A stretch of DNA of 64,000 bases from Sambucus nigra (lineage: Eukaryota; Streptophyta; Magnoliopsida; Dipsacales; Adoxaceae): positions 393,908,561 to 393,972,560 of the forward strand of contig OX422208.1 in the NCBI GenBank assembly GCA_949130495.1, in the 5' to 3' direction. The position numbers and the translations under genes were made by a program. Below the pieces are notes generated by a model that was not told where the DNA came from, searched no databases, and saw only the letters and a list, made by a program, of their open reading frames with translations. This document shows, piece after piece, positions 23,758 to 35,999 of the stretch (positions are counted from its first letter, which is position 1; every line of letters begins with the position of its first letter).

Positions 23758-23787
23758 TTGAAAATATATACACATGTTCAAATCATC
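23756..23787 (+). repeat. 32-bp direct repeat, right copy
   Basis: Exact partner of 20458-20489. Confidence 0.9.
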
Positions 23788-24835
23788 AGTGATGATGTGG
23801 TAAGAGATGCAACTTTGGGTCGAGAGAACTACCTTTGAAAATTCGAAAATAGTTCCCCACCTTTTGTAATAATTAAACAAAAGCCGTAACATGCAAAATT
23901 TTATCAAAAGCGATGTCTCAAATATTTTTATCTATCCAAAAATTGAGTAACATCAATGATATGACTCAAAAGGTGTTAATCATTAACACTATTTAAGGGA
24001 GAAAATGATAGTTTAAATTTTATTTATCATCAAGGAGAAATAAGACTTTCTTTTTATGGCATAAAGCCACATACTTTCAAAGTGAGTTCAAAAATTGATC
24101 TTCATTTTTAAATTTTACAAGTTAATATTCATTTTATCACTTCCTATCACAACCTATGTCTTTGAAATCCCTCTATCTTTTATGGCTTTAATTTGACCTT
24201 ACACTATTGAATGTTAAATCTATTATTTTTATACAGTATTTGACATAACCAAGAACCATTGTATGATATTATATATTTTTTGGTCATTTAAAATGGTTTT
24301 TAAATATTAAAATGTACTTTCTTATAGATAAGAATCCATATGTACATTTCCTTTTTGTTTATGCTACTTTCTCCATGTTTTTTATCACTAGAAATTGGCA
24401 CCACCTTTGTTGTCAGAGCTTCACTACAATGATTATGACGTGGCCTGCGAGATCTTTCTCGCTGATTGGGGATGCCTGGGTGTGATAAAAAAAACAAATT
24501 TGGATGTTTTAATATTTTTCCTTTATTTCTCTCAAAAGGTCTTTCATCATTAAAGAAACCTTCTGCCTTCCATTTTAGATCTTGGAAGTTCTTTAGGCTA
24601 TCTTCACCCATCTCTAGAAAATTAAATCACCATCTTGATAAGTTTTTGTTACATACATTCTATGATTTACCTTTTTTGTTAGGTCTTAATGATAGTTTTT
24701 TGATAGATTTTGATGAAATATTCTCTAAAATTGATGAGTTTCTACTTATCTTAAGGTTGGATTGAATCTCCTTATTTGCTTTTGGTGTTTATAGTGTTTC
24801 ATTACATGTTTGGGAATTGTCTAATCGTAGTCTAA
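23788..24835 (+). other. Copia interior between Helitron and Tat insertions
   Basis: Decayed sequence of the outer element. A plus-strand open frame at 24466-24765 (99 codons, aromatic and serine-rich, ending in an acidic FLIDFDEIFSKIDEFLL segment) has no family I recognise. It could be a remnant of a copia pol or a third ORF. No integrase or RT motif is visible. Confidence 0.35.
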
Positions 24836-24840
24836 GTATA
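24836..24840 (+). repeat. Target-site duplication GTATA (left) of the Tat element
   Basis: GTATA immediately precedes the 5' LTR and is repeated exactly at 40071-40075 after the 3' LTR. Confidence 0.88.
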
Positions 24841-25374
24841 TGTTGATGCCAAAAATTATACATCTATGTGGACCAATTAGATATGAACATCTTTCCCCTT
24901 ACGTGACAATAGTCATTTTCATCAATTACTTGGTTGGCTTAAAAGACGGTTGATGACCAGCGGGCCAACTAACTGAAAGAATACAAACCGTTATTATAGA
25001 TAAATAATCATCATGTGGAAAGAAGATAAGAGTCATTTTATATGTGCACAGGGCTATCAATGGTCATATTCATTATTTACGGGTGTAAATTCTTAAATGT
25101 ATAAAGGCATTCCAACCCTTGATCTTCGAGTCACTATAAATACAATGTATTCCTTTCAAAAAAGGCAAGAGAGAAAAGTATAAGGTCATTCTTCTAACAA
25201 GAATAACTAGTTTTCTGTAATCAGTAGCAGCAAAAACAATCACAGTGGATGTATGCTTTTCTTATAGCTGAATCACTTAAAAACTCTTGTGTCTCATTTA
25301 TTTTTTATTCATTATTTTATCTGTGATTAAAAATTTGGCATCATATATATCACTACCAATTTTATACATCAACG
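24841..25374 (+). repeat. Tat element 5' LTR
   Basis: 534 bp, TGTTGATGCC...ACATCAACG, co-linear with 39574-40070 with substitutions and a gap in the first 120 bp. The TATA box is at 25134-25141 (ctaTAAATAC). A transcription-start-like 'aaaaggcaagagag' follows. The short inverted ends TGTTGAT/ATCAAC(A) are typical of integrase-recognised LTR tips. Confidence 0.88.
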
Positions 25375-25376
25375 GA

Positions 25377-25394
25377 TTGGCGCCATTTGTGGGA
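25377..25394 (+). promoter_or_regulatory. Tat primer-binding site
   Basis: TTGGCGCCATTTGTGGGA, three bases after the LTR, is the '(T)TGGCGCCGTCTGTGGGAA'-type primer site usual in Tat elements. Confidence 0.72.
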
Positions 25395-25440
25395 AACTTA
25401 TTGTCTATCATCGTTCTCCACCCAAAAATGTTCATTTGAC

Positions 25441-26990
25441 TTACTTGAAAGATTCCACAAGATGGATGACATTACTGAACTCAATGGTGATGCAAGAGGC
25501 AGCGTTCCTCTTATCACGATTGACCTCAATAGAGTTCTGCTTAATATTGCCAAAAGGTAAGAAGTGATGTAGGAAACTATGAGACAATTGGCTCAATCCT
25601 TGTAAGCTAGACCAACATCTACATCTCGACATACTAGTGATCCATATTTTAGAAGGGAACTGACCCTTCCTCTTCCTAGGAGGAATCAGAGAAGTTATTC
25701 CAGTCCCTCACATGATAGGTCTTATCGCCCAGGGGCCGATTCTTCAATCACATCAATGGATTACCGTGATGGTTTCTCTCTTAATCTTAAACGTCCAACT
25801 GCCTTGGAGAAATTAAGCAGGGCATCAGCCTTTGGTCATCTGGGACCTCGAGTAAATAGAGGGCATCAGCAAGAACCATCCTGATCTAAAGAACGACATA
25901 GCGAATAGCATGAAAGATCAGTTAGATATAGAACAAGTGTCAGAGGATCCGTGCATGCTGAGTAGACTTCTCAAGAAGATAGTTGAGTACAAACGCATGG
26001 AAGTAAATGTCGAGCTACTTCTGATAGGTCTAAACTAAAAAACCTTCATGGAAGGGTTCGATTTAACGAGTAGAATATCAATTATGGAATATGGCTAAGG
26101 CGAATAACCCATTACAGTGAAATTTTGTCAAAGGATCCCCATTCATCTAAGAAATTGTTGATTTTTTATCCTATATAAGTTTAAGACACCAGTGGTTACC
26201 CCTAAATATGATGGTAAGACTAAACCCATTTTCCACATCGAGAAATATCAAGCAGACGCTAATGTATATTTTATTCTTGATGAAATGAGATGTATAGCTT
26301 TTTTTAGCACCATCACCGGTTCAGCCCAGATATGATACAACAAGTTGTCCCAAGGACAAATTTCCAGTTTTAATCAACATGTCGAGTTGTTTATTAGCAA
26401 CTTCTATTTTGGGGCCAAGAAATTTAAAGAGTAGCTCATCTTATAAGTGTTAAGTAACAAGAAGGAGAAGCCACCAGAGAACACATCACTCGTTTCAATA
26501 ACGAGAAACTGAAAGTAGTTGAATATAAAGAAAAAATATCCATCTCCGCCTTTATGAGTGGGTTACTTCCAGAAAAGCTATATTACGCATTAGCAAAAGA
26601 TCCTCTCAAAACCATTACAGAGACCAAGGCTAAGGCTGAAAAAATCATGAATGCCAAGGAAGAAAATGGCTACAAAGCAAAGCCCAACCACTAAGCCTAA
26701 AAAGAAGGAACATAAATAAATGAAAGAGGATAAGACCAAAAAATATGAAGAATGATCTCAATTGACGGTCAGTATCCACCATATCCTGGAGGAAATTAGT
26801 TATAATAAAGATTTAAAGTGGCATGAGAAGTTGAGGATACCCCCAACAGGAGGGATAAATCTAAAGATTGTGAATTCCACAAGGATTGTGGACACATGAC
26901 CAGTAAATGTATTAATTTAAATAATGAAATTGAATCCCTCATTCGTCAAGGAAAGCTGAGAAAATTTGGTAACTGACGAAAGTCGAGAAA
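25441..26990 (+). pseudogene. Tat gag remnant
   Basis: Pieces in several frames follow the better preserved gag at 62165-63028. KFKTPVVTPKYDGKTKPIFH (about 26180-26240) matches KFKPHVVTLRYD. HITRFNNEKLKVVEY...FMSGLLPEKLYYAL (about 26480-26590) is the Retrotrans_gag core. CEFHKDCGHMTSKC (about 26873-26914) is the Tat-type knuckle, followed by NNEIESLIRQGKLRKF. It forms capsid and binds RNA. Many stops are present. The N-terminal part near 25460-25900 is a serine/arginine-rich, low-conservation region as usual in this lineage. Confidence 0.75.
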
Positions 26991-28023
26991 TAAGGGGAAT
27001 GCCAAATTCTCCCTATAAACCTAGAGATGATAAGAAGTGATGCCATCAGGATGGTTATGAAGACAATCCAGACCTACCGAAGAAGTCTAAACAACCAGAA
27101 ATTGAGGTAGATATGATAGGTTTTAGTTTTTTTAATTGCCATGTCATCACAGGTCGAAATACAGGAGGATAAGATCAAACTGCTGAGATAAAATTTTATC
27201 TCAATGAAGCACAAACTTGCTCCGGCATACAACGTATCAATTTGAATGATGATGATCAACCCAGGAAAGTAAACAAAGATAACTTGTCATCGGCTTTTCC
27301 AAAATGATCTTTCCGAAAAATTGTATCCTCATGATGACCCGTCGGTCATAAAGTTTAGAATCTAAGAAGCCGTCATTGCTAGGGTTCTGATAGGCAATGA
27401 AAGTTTAGCTGATATCAAGTTTTATACCTATCTCTAGATCTTGGTATTGGATCTTAGTCAACTCGAACTGCACCCTTGATTGGATTTTCAGGGGAAAACA
27501 TTTATCCCCTAGGAATAGTCAAAATCGAAGTGTTATTTGACACATGGCTAACAAGCCGCACTAGAAAGATAAGTTTCTTTGTTACGGATAAAAATCTTCC
27601 GTCATCTTACAATGTGAACTCGGCATGGTAAGATTAAAGAAATTTTAAGTTGTACCATCCACTATCCACCAATGTTTAAAGTTCCCTACTCACTTCGGGG
27701 TCGGTGTAGTAAAAGGTGACCAAAAGGTAGCCAAAAAATTCTATTACTAATTAGTTGAACATGAAGATTTGGTCGATTTGAAGAAAAAGACCACCACATA
27801 CCAAGTGGACACACTGGAACCTAATAGCGAGTCAGAAGTTGATACGTTAGATCCTCGGGATGAAATAGAGCTAGTCAAAGGGCATATAGTAGAAGCTACT
27901 GAAGGGATAATCTTGGATGATGAAAAACTAGAAAGAATTACCCAAATTAGACCCACATTGGCCCCACTCCTCAAACAAGAACTTGTTGCATTCCTAAGGG
28001 AACGCAAGAATGTATTTTCTTAG
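26991..28023 (+). pseudogene. Tat protease and protease-RT linker remnant
   Basis: Fragments near 27300-27640 correspond to the aspartic protease region, with no intact DTG. The linker is clear: KFPTHFGVGVVKGDQKVAKK near 27690-27740 matches the 'kFpT..GvGev.GdQ..Are' motif of Tat pol. The open frame at 27769-28023 continues it (KKKTTTYQVDTLEP...DPRDEIELVKGHIVEATEGI...LAPLLKQELVAFLRERKNVF). That frame is the conserved segment just before RT, ending in the 'fLr.n.dvFa' motif, and is co-linear with 63845-64000. Confidence 0.72.
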
Positions 28024-28682
28024 AGGAATGAAGATATGCATGGGATTGATCACAACTTCCTCTGTCATGAGTTGAACATTAACAGGGATGCCAAGATGAT
28101 CAAGTAAAGGCGCAGGGTGTTTAGTCCTAAGAAGAACCAGGCCATTTATGAGGAGGTAGAAAAAATACGAAAAGCCCAAATCATTGAGGATGTCAAATAT
28201 CCAATATGGTTGGCAAATGTTATGATGGTCAAGAAGAAAAATGATAAAAGGCCAATGTGCATAGATTTCAATGATCTTAAAAAGGCTTGCCCAATGGATA
28301 ATTTATGTTGCCCATAATTGATCAGTTGGTAGATGACACAAGAGGACATGAGTTGTTAAGTTTCATGGATGCCTATTATGGATATAAACATATAAAAATG
28401 AAACCAGAGGACAGAGAAAGCACTTCTTTCATTACCAACCGAGGTACTTATTGCTACAACATGATGCCATTCGGGCTTAAAAATGTCGGAGCAACATACC
28501 AAAGATTGGTCAGTAAGGTGTTCGAAGAACATATTGGGAAGAATATAGACGTGTACGTAGATGAAATGCTGACTAAAAGCAGAAAAGATTTATATCATAT
28601 CAAGGACCTCAATCAAACTTTCAACCAACTGGAAAAGAATCAGATGAAACTGAACCTGACTAAGTGCGTATTCGGTGTGTAA
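28024..28682 (+). pseudogene. Tat reverse transcriptase remnant
   Basis: Two overlapping frames carry the RT palm and fingers. In 28117-28317 are QAIYEEVEKIRKAQIIEDVKYP and MCIDFNDLKKACPMD ('cvDfrdLNkacPkD'). In 28305-28682 are LLSFMDAYYGYKHIKM, YNMMPFGLKNVGATYQRLV and VYVDEMLTKS. The catalytic box YVDD has become YVDE, so the second aspartate is lost. A frameshift at about 28310 and upstream stops confirm decay. Confidence 0.85.
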
Positions 28683-29420
28683 AAAGGAATATTGCTTATC
28701 TTTATAGTGAATTAGAGAGGAATAGAAGCAAAGCCTGCTAAAATCATAGCTCTGATTGAAAAAAGAAGTTCAAAAACTTACTGGTAGAGTAGCTTCCCTA
28801 AATCGGTTTGTTTCTCGAGAAATAGATAGGTGTTTACCATTCTTGAAGGTTCTCAGAAAGACCTTCGAATGGAATGAGAAGTGTGAAGAATCATTTTAAG
28901 AGTTGAAGAATTATTTGGGTTCTTCGCCATTGTCGTCCCGAACAACGTTGGGAGAAAAATTACATTTGTATTTAGTTGTTTCTGAATCCTAGTTAGCTCA
29001 ACATTAATTCGGCTAGAAAATGGGATCTAAAAACCAGTCTACTACACTAGCAAAGCATTCAAGGGAGCCAAAATCAGGTATCCACGATTGGAAAAATTGG
29101 CCTTAACTACCATTTTGAGCCTCCAAGAGAATGATACCTTATTTTCAAGCGCACACCATAGTAGTGTACACTGATCTACCTTTTCGGTAAGCATTTCACA
29201 AACATAAAAATTCAAGCAGGTTGATGATTGGGGAAGTAGAGCTGGGAGAATACGACATTAGTTACGAGCCGAGATCATTATTAAAAGGCCAAGCTTTAGC
29301 CAATTTTATTGCATAATTTACATATCCAGAGGTGATCGACCAGCCCAATTTGCCTGCCAAGCAAACTTATTTGGAAGAGAGCTCGACTCAAAAGTAAGCC
29401 AAAGTCGTAACCGATCAACT
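28683..29420 (+). pseudogene. Tat RNase H (first) remnant
   Basis: After the RT the frames show the connection region (RFVSREIDRCLPFLKVLRK) near 28803-28860. RNase H pieces follow: LHLYLVVSES, then pieces matching VYYTSKAFKGAKIRYPRLEKLAL and YDISYEPRSLLKGQALANFIA (29250-29315). 'GQALAdFia' closes the gypsy RNase H of Tat pol. It removes template RNA. The frames are broken by stops. Confidence 0.72.
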
Positions 29421-30087
29421 AAAATCGTCCATTGCTCAAGAAATAGCCCATAATTATGCAGAAGTAAGTACGAAGGTATTCCGCCATGGAAGTTTATCTA
29501 CAGAAAGATATAGTAGTGAAATTCCATTATAGAATTTATATGTGGTTGGATCTTTATGCAAAACTAGTAGTGGAGATGGTATCATACTTAACACTCCTAA
29601 CAATATTGATGAGGAATATGCCTTTGGGTTTCAATTCTAAGCTTCTACTAATGAAACCAATTACGAGGATTTAATTATCAGACTTAAGTTTGCTCAATCA
29701 TTAGGCATCAAGAAAGTAGTGGCACACAGTGATTCCCATTTGATTGTCAACCAAGTGCTTCATATATATGGAGTTAAAGGAGATTGGATGGTGAGATATT
29801 TGGCCAAGGCAATGGAAGTCGTTTATAAATCTCTAGCAGCACAAATAATCAAAATACTAAGGATAGAAAATGCACGAGCTAATGCACTTACTCACTTGGC
29901 TTCAACAACACGAATAGAACTTAGGAGAATCATTCCAGTAGAGATCTTAGCAACTAGGAGTATAGATGAGGAGTCAATGATCAGTTTTATTGCTATAGAT
30001 TTGGGACCATCTTGGATGGATTTGATTAGAGCTTACATCAAAAAAGGAACCTTGACAACTGATCTAAAAGACACAAGAAGGCTCTAA
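29421..30087 (+). pseudogene. Second, archaeal-like RNase H domain of Tat pol
   Basis: The open frame at 29719-30087 reads VAHSDSHLIVNQVLHIYGVK, YLAKAMEV and ILRIENARANALTHLAS. This is the second half of an RNase H fold ('l.vySDSqLvvnQv.g...ak...l..Y......f....i..ipR..N..AdaLakLAs'). It sits directly after a first RNase H and before the integrase. Tat-lineage elements are known to carry such an additional archaeal-like RNase H. The SDS aspartate is present. The expected second Asp of the N..AD motif is Asn (ANALTHLA). Confidence 0.72.
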
Positions 30088-30667
30088 TACAAAGCAGCTA
30101 GATATGTAGTGGAAAGGGAAATCCTATACAAAAGGGGATACACTATTTTCTTACTACACTATGTCCATCCATTGGAAGTTATTGACTTAATTAAGGAGGT
30201 ACATGAAGGTTCTTGTGGAGCTCATTTAGTTGTTTGGTCATTAGTCCAGAGAATTACCACACAGGGTATTACTAGCCACCTATGAAGGCAGATTACAGGT
30301 CCTTAAGGAGAAAATAGGACAAGTACTAGAGATTTGCTACAGTTCACAGAGAACCAGGCACTGCTTTAACATCAATCACTTCCCATGGACATTTTACATT
30401 TGGGGAATTAATTTGGTCAGCCCATTGCCGACCACCAAAGGCAAGTTCGAATACTTGGTGGTAGCTGTTGATTATTTCATAAAGTGGGTGAAAGTAGAGA
30501 CATTGGTAGAGATGCCTTTTGAGTAGGTATATCAGTTCATTTGGAAGAACATCATATGCAGGTATGGCATGCCTTATGCCTTCATTACTGACCATGGCAC
30601 CCAATTCAATAATAATGAGTTTGAAGATTACTATGTTCAATCCAAGATCCAAAAACTTCACTCTCGA
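30088..30667 (+). pseudogene. Tat integrase remnant, cut by CACTA insertion
   Basis: The zinc-binding N-terminus is seen as YVVEREILYKRGY...LIKEVHEGSCGAHL (30100-30225). The catalytic core follows as WGINLVSPLPTTKGKFEYLV and VAVDYFIKWVKVE (30400-30500) and KNIICRYGMPYAFITDHGTQF (30540-30610). The first catalytic Asp of 'idLiGPLP' is Asn and the second (TDHG) is present. Homology stops at SKIQKLHS near 30667, where the CACTA element begins. The rest of the core with the catalytic Glu is not found on the other side. Confidence 0.8.
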
Positions 30668-30949
30668 TAGATTATCGTCATGGGTGTCCACCTAATGAGC
30701 CAACCTAGTGTTGCTCGTCTCCATCATGATGATCCTCGACTTCCCCTCATGGATTCTTACCCCCCAGTCCTCCCCTTGCGATCCTTCCTGAACACTTGGT
30801 TGAATGCGTCTGCATCCTAAAATGTTTTATCGACATCAGACAGCTTTTCATGAACTTCCTTAAGCTTTGCTTGAAACGATAAAAAGTACACAATTAGTTA
30901 ATTAAGTTAATAAAAAAATCATAACGTAATTAAAAAAATTAAATAATTA

Positions 30950-31775
30950 TAACTTACAATCGTGGCTGCGACGCTCGAGGACACCTGCTTATCCTTGCCC
31001 TTTTTTGTCCGAATTGCCACAGAGCCATCGAGCTTATGTGGCCTACCCCCACGGCCACTCCCCGTCTCCAGAAATAAAATAATGCGGAATTAGTAAGTAA
31101 TGCAAAGTAATGTTCAATTAGAATAACATAAAACTAAAATTAAATAAAAATAAAAATAAAAAATTACCGTCTTGCGCTCCACCTCGACGTAAGATGTCTA
31201 CCCAGAGTAGTGCATGTCCACTTTTTTTGTCCAATTTTCCCGCCCCAATTAATGAGATGACAATTGTTGCTCATCGATATCATTTTCTACGAACCGCTAC
31301 CACTGTGCCAATGAGATCAACTCCTTCGTCGTGACAATATCACGCAATCTCAGAATGGACTCCTGTGTCTTCCCAAAGTACCATGCCCTCATATTTTTCT
31401 TTCACGTCTTGTACTATTCCCTCAACTGCTCCAACATGGAGTCATGAACATGTGGGGGCAGGCCGAATTGATTCGGTCAAATAAATACAAACCAAAAATA
31501 AAAAAAAGTGTTAGTCGTATTTAAATATAAATATAAATAAACTACATGTAGTGCCCCCAGATGGCCATCTTAAGCTCATTTGGTACGTCCCTCCAATTAG
31601 TCTACCTCAGGCTGATGATATCCGTCAACAACTCCAGGGTTTTAGACATTAATTTCATCTTGTTCTCGATGACGGATCCCAATTTACCCCATTTGGGGGG
31701 CAGGAGCCCTCATCACCTCCGCTGCCACACTGCCCTAATGAAGATATTTTTGATAAAAAAATGGTGTTATTAGTA
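30950..31775 (-). pseudogene. Plant transposase_24 (TNPA-like) remnant
   Basis: Minus-strand frames give NWRDVPNELKMAIWG near 31600-31555, then a LREYYK...MRAWYFGK region. Later come 'SLAQW' and 'RENWTKKVDMHYSG..SYVEVERK' near 31320-31160, matching 'NraNraK...HTgGSkSfa.v.ee' of the plant En/Spm transposase_24 family. The protein would bind subterminal repeats. The region is homologous to 54440-52850 in the second CACTA element. Stops and frameshifts abound. Confidence 0.68.
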
Positions 31776-32099
31776 CAAATTCAAATGAATTAAAAGAATA
31801 CAGAGCGCTAACCATATTATAAAAAAGCACTAGAAGAATACAAGTTAAGGACATTATAAATCTAAATATTGTTTCAGTATTTGATCATGTAAAAGACTTG
31901 GATTTAATGCTTAAGAATCAAATCTAAATATTACATGAAATAAAGTAATCATTTACGAATGAATTAGAAGCGTTAAACTGATGTCTGAAAATAATAAAAC
32001 ACTAGAATAATCCACCCAGTGGTCATTACAAATAATTGAAATACTTATTAAAAGTCTAAAGATTGTTTTAAATTCTGGTTATCATAAAAAATGGATTTA

Positions 32100-35000
32100 A
32101 TATACGATAGGAGCAACAAAGTCATCCACACTACTGTTTAGACGTTTTGGCGCATGTAGGATGATTGACCACATTTCGTTTTTGATATACTCTGAGTAAA
32201 AAACTTGCTTGACCTATTGAAAAACACAAACAAACGTCTCTGTTCACTCACCTATTATTATTTTTTTGCTTTTCAACTCAGACAAGTCAACCATGATCAA
32301 ATTGGTGCCACGATGAACTTTACAAGAATTTTCATCCTCAACTCCCAATCACAGTAAAACGATCTCTTTGAAGCTTATATAGTCCAATAAAAATATACTT
32401 TGAAATACATTATAATAAGTCATTTCATCTTCAACAAGGTTTTTATCTTTTACGCTCGCTCGAAAATAAGTGAGTGCCTTGTAAGAAATACCTGAATCCT
32501 ATACATTTTTATTTTCCTCATACACCCTTATGACGAACGAACTACAAAATTGATCATGTATAAAAATTAAAAGAATGTAAAAGTTAAAATAATATAAACT
32601 TACTTTTTCCATTCTTCGAAATCATCATGTGTATTAGATAGATAATGAGCTACTTATTCATGTTGTAAACTGGTTAATTTCACTCGTTTGCCCATGATAT
32701 GACCACCCTCTTCAACTAACTCATCACTATCATCCACGCTGCTTGGGCCAGGCATATATTCCCGAGTGTATATTGATGACTCCACGATGATGTATTCCTG
32801 TGAAATTGATCCTTCAATTTATCTTGTATTCTTGACGTAATCTTTGAAAAATTTCAACAATCTTTCAAATGGAGACATCCACCGATATCTAACTGGGTTG
32901 CAAAGAAGTGCCTCATCACATAGGTGTACCAACAAGTGAACACTTAGGTCAAAGAATGATTGGGGAAAGTACTTCTCCAACCCATAAATCGCTTCGGTCA
33001 CCACCAATTTTTCTGCCACTATGTGAACTCGATTGAATACATTCTCACATAAAAATGAGAAGCAAATACTAATTTGGATAATAGCCCTGTGCAAATCCTT
33101 CTGCTTGGAGAAACAGTGATAAAACAATAGAGGAACCAATTTCATGATCACATGCCAATCGTGGGACTTACACTTATGTAAATCATGTGTAGCATGATTC
33201 ACAATCCTTTGCAAGTGGGACGGAAAATTAGATGGAACCTTCAAATAATATATTGTGTCTAAAATAACCTGCCTTTCCTCACTCGTAAAAGTAAACGCAC
33301 CAAGGGTAATTATTTTCCTTCCCCACACTATCTTCTTTCAACCATTGTTGTGGCTTGAGTTTCAACCATTTAAGGTCTTTTCGTGAATATTCTCCATGCT
33401 TCGAATGACTCTAACCAAGGCATGTGACCACAATATGTTCAGTGATGTTCTTCTCTATGTGCATCATATCCAATACACGGAGCATCGGGTTATTCTTCTA
33501 ACAAGGCAAGTAAAATAAATTTACCTACTATAGCATGCCTTTCTTGTCTCAGTTTCATTCCCAGTTAGGGTCTTCTTATGCTTGAAATTCTTAAATTTAT
33601 TATTCTTACCTAGTAAATTAGGTCTACAATCAGAAGATTTACTTTTAATTTTTGAACCTAAAAGTTTTCTCAAAGGTAGCCTGTGTTCAACCCTGCCAGG
33701 TAAAAAATTAGAACCTTTTTCAAATCTAAAACAATGAGCGGGGGGTAAAAACCTCATATGGAAATGGTATACATTTTTTATCTAGATGGAAGATTACGAG
33801 ATTTTGTCTCCTCTCCACAAATTGGATAACCCAAATAACCATGTACTACACAACCGGATAATGTCCCATAAGATGAAAAATCATGAATTTCCCACATCAA
33901 CCTAGATTTAAGTGTAAACTCCTCTTTTCTAAGAGAGTCAAATTATTTCACACCGTATTCCCATAACTCATTTAATTCTTCTACCAAAGGAGCCAGGTAG
34001 ATATCGATGTCCTCACTTGGTTCCTTTGGGCCAAGTATCAACAAAGACAACATCAAAAATTCAAGTATCATACACTATTAAGGAGGGAGGTTGAGTGGAG
34101 CTAGGATCACTGGCCATACACTCTGATTAGTGATTAGATTTCCAAATGGATTAAAACCATTTGTTAATTTTTCTAAGCGAATCTTATGATATTCTCGAAA
34201 AAATGGGGATACTCATAACTCATCATGTTCCAAGTTATTGATTCAATAGGATGACGCGTGAGATTATACCATGCTTATGCCTTAGCATGCCAAGTCATTT
34301 CCTCCACTATACATGGTACTAGGAAAATCGCTTTAATCTAGGCCCAACGGGAAAACATTTCAACACTTTTTGAAGCATTTTTGAGCTCGTGCCTTCCTTG
34401 CCAGTAGATTGGACATATCTAGGTTCATCGCATACCAGACAATGATCGAGATTTTCATACTCCTTTCGGTATAGTATGTAGTCATACACACAAGCATGAA
34501 TTGATTTATACTTCATTCCCAAACATTTCAAATTGTTCTTCATATTAGGATAGCTATTTGGAAGCATATTCTGCTTGGGTAGGAAGCCCTTCACCCAATT
34601 CAAAATTCATGTCACGCTATTACCAAACAAACCACATTAGAAACTATGAAAATCAACCATGGCATGTAAAGTTGTTTGATCTTTCTCAAAACTAGAGTAT
34701 AACAGGTGGTTCACCTTAAATTTTAAGCTTTGGTAGTCATCATCAAGGTTTATCCCGATATATTGATGAGCACATAAACCTTATACATCATCAATTACCT
34801 CATTCTCTTCCACTTCATGAACTCCATATGCATCATCAACTAAATCCTCTATCATATTATGATCTAAATTGACATCCTCCCCATGTACAACTATACTACT
34901 TGTTAAAGGTTGTTGTGAAGGTTGCTTGGGGACAAAAGGAAGTTTTCATTCCCTGTTAAAAATCCAAAATAGATAACTATCCTACATACCCGATCATAAC

Positions 35001-35193
35001 AAATGTAGTTCAAGGATTTTCCACTCAAACACTTTACCATTCTTACACTTCCACATGGACCCGGGAACTCTTCATCATTATGATATCTCTTCGCGTATTT
35101 CACAAATTCATTAGCACCTCCATGAAACATATCCCCTAATCTATTTGTCTCACCCATCCACTCTTTGTATTTAGGATATCTCAACACAGCCAC
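32100..35193 (-). pseudogene. TNPD-like CACTA transposase remnant
   Basis: Domains of a CACTA transposase follow in the canonical order on the minus strand. The transposase-associated domain (35193-34903) has YKEWMGETNRLGDMFHGGAN. The next piece, LLKxLLPEGN-like (34603-34319), has GMKYKSIHACVYDYILYRKE and CLVCDEPRY. The Transposase_21 core in broken frames (34300-33740) includes 'RLMWEIHDFSSYGTLSGCVVHG'-like residues in pieces. DUF4218 (33328-32819) has KSHDWHVIMKLVPLLF, YFPQSFFDLSVHLLVHL and YRWMSPFERLLKFFKDYVKN. A DUF4216-like tail (about 32420-32110) has QVFYSEY. At least five frame changes make it inactive. Confidence 0.85.
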
Positions 35194-35999
35194 TACAAAT
35201 AATCACCTATTATGGGTAAGATGCGTATATTCATGGATTAGTATAAATAAAAGTTATTTAGTTCCCATTAAATAATTTACTACAAGATCGACATTTCATC
35301 TTTCGGTGTTATATTATAAAAACAATGTAATTCATATTTTCTCCATCTCCTCTAAAGGGTGAGTGGTATTATCCTTTTCAAGACTACGTATTTCTGTAAT
35401 ATACTTAATAGCTCATGCACATTGTTCCAATTTGAAGAAAATTCTACAACATATCCCCATAGTTCTCCAAGGACACAACATAGATTCGCATGTGTGGGTG
35501 TTATTTCAATTTAACAACTGAAATAACACTTAACATTGCATCATCTAGTATTTACCTAGAGAACATTAAGATACGACAACAGAACTTCCCCCAAAAGTAA
35601 CAAGTTTAAGCCACTAAGAATATTATTAGACAGAAACTATGTAGTCCCAAATTGTCCAAACGGGACAATTTGAGAGATCTCGTTACAGGGATAATTAATT
35701 CCGAACGGGTCTAAAGATTATTGAATCCGTACGTATAAGAACTAGAAGGCTAGTATCTATGGGCACTATATGTAATTTAAAGTATGTTTCATTTAATTAT
35801 GTCTTATCACAATATTGTATATCGGACATGTCTTTTTATTTCTAGTTGTTGGTCCTATGTAGTGGTAGTTAAAAAGATCATGGGACATGTGTTATTTTTT
35901 TAAATATTATAAAAGGGTGGTTGGAGGCAGTTATGAGACTAGTGACAATTATAAAAATACATGGGATGGGTGGCAATTCAAGTTCTCAAAGTGGGACTT
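35194..35999 (-). other. Upstream region of the CACTA transposase
   Basis: AT-rich sequence upstream of the transposase start in minus-strand reading. An inverted repeat CCAAATTGTCC-AAAC-GGGACAATTTG lies near 35646-35671. No gene is visible. Confidence 0.4.

Noticed and set aside
24466..24765. Host gene
   Set aside because: A 99-codon frame without any known motif, in decayed copia interior. There is no promoter or splice context.
30660..30670. CACTC as the left terminus of the first CACTA element
   Set aside because: It does not match the right end (CACTAAAAAGCC on the minus strand) and gives no 3-bp duplication.
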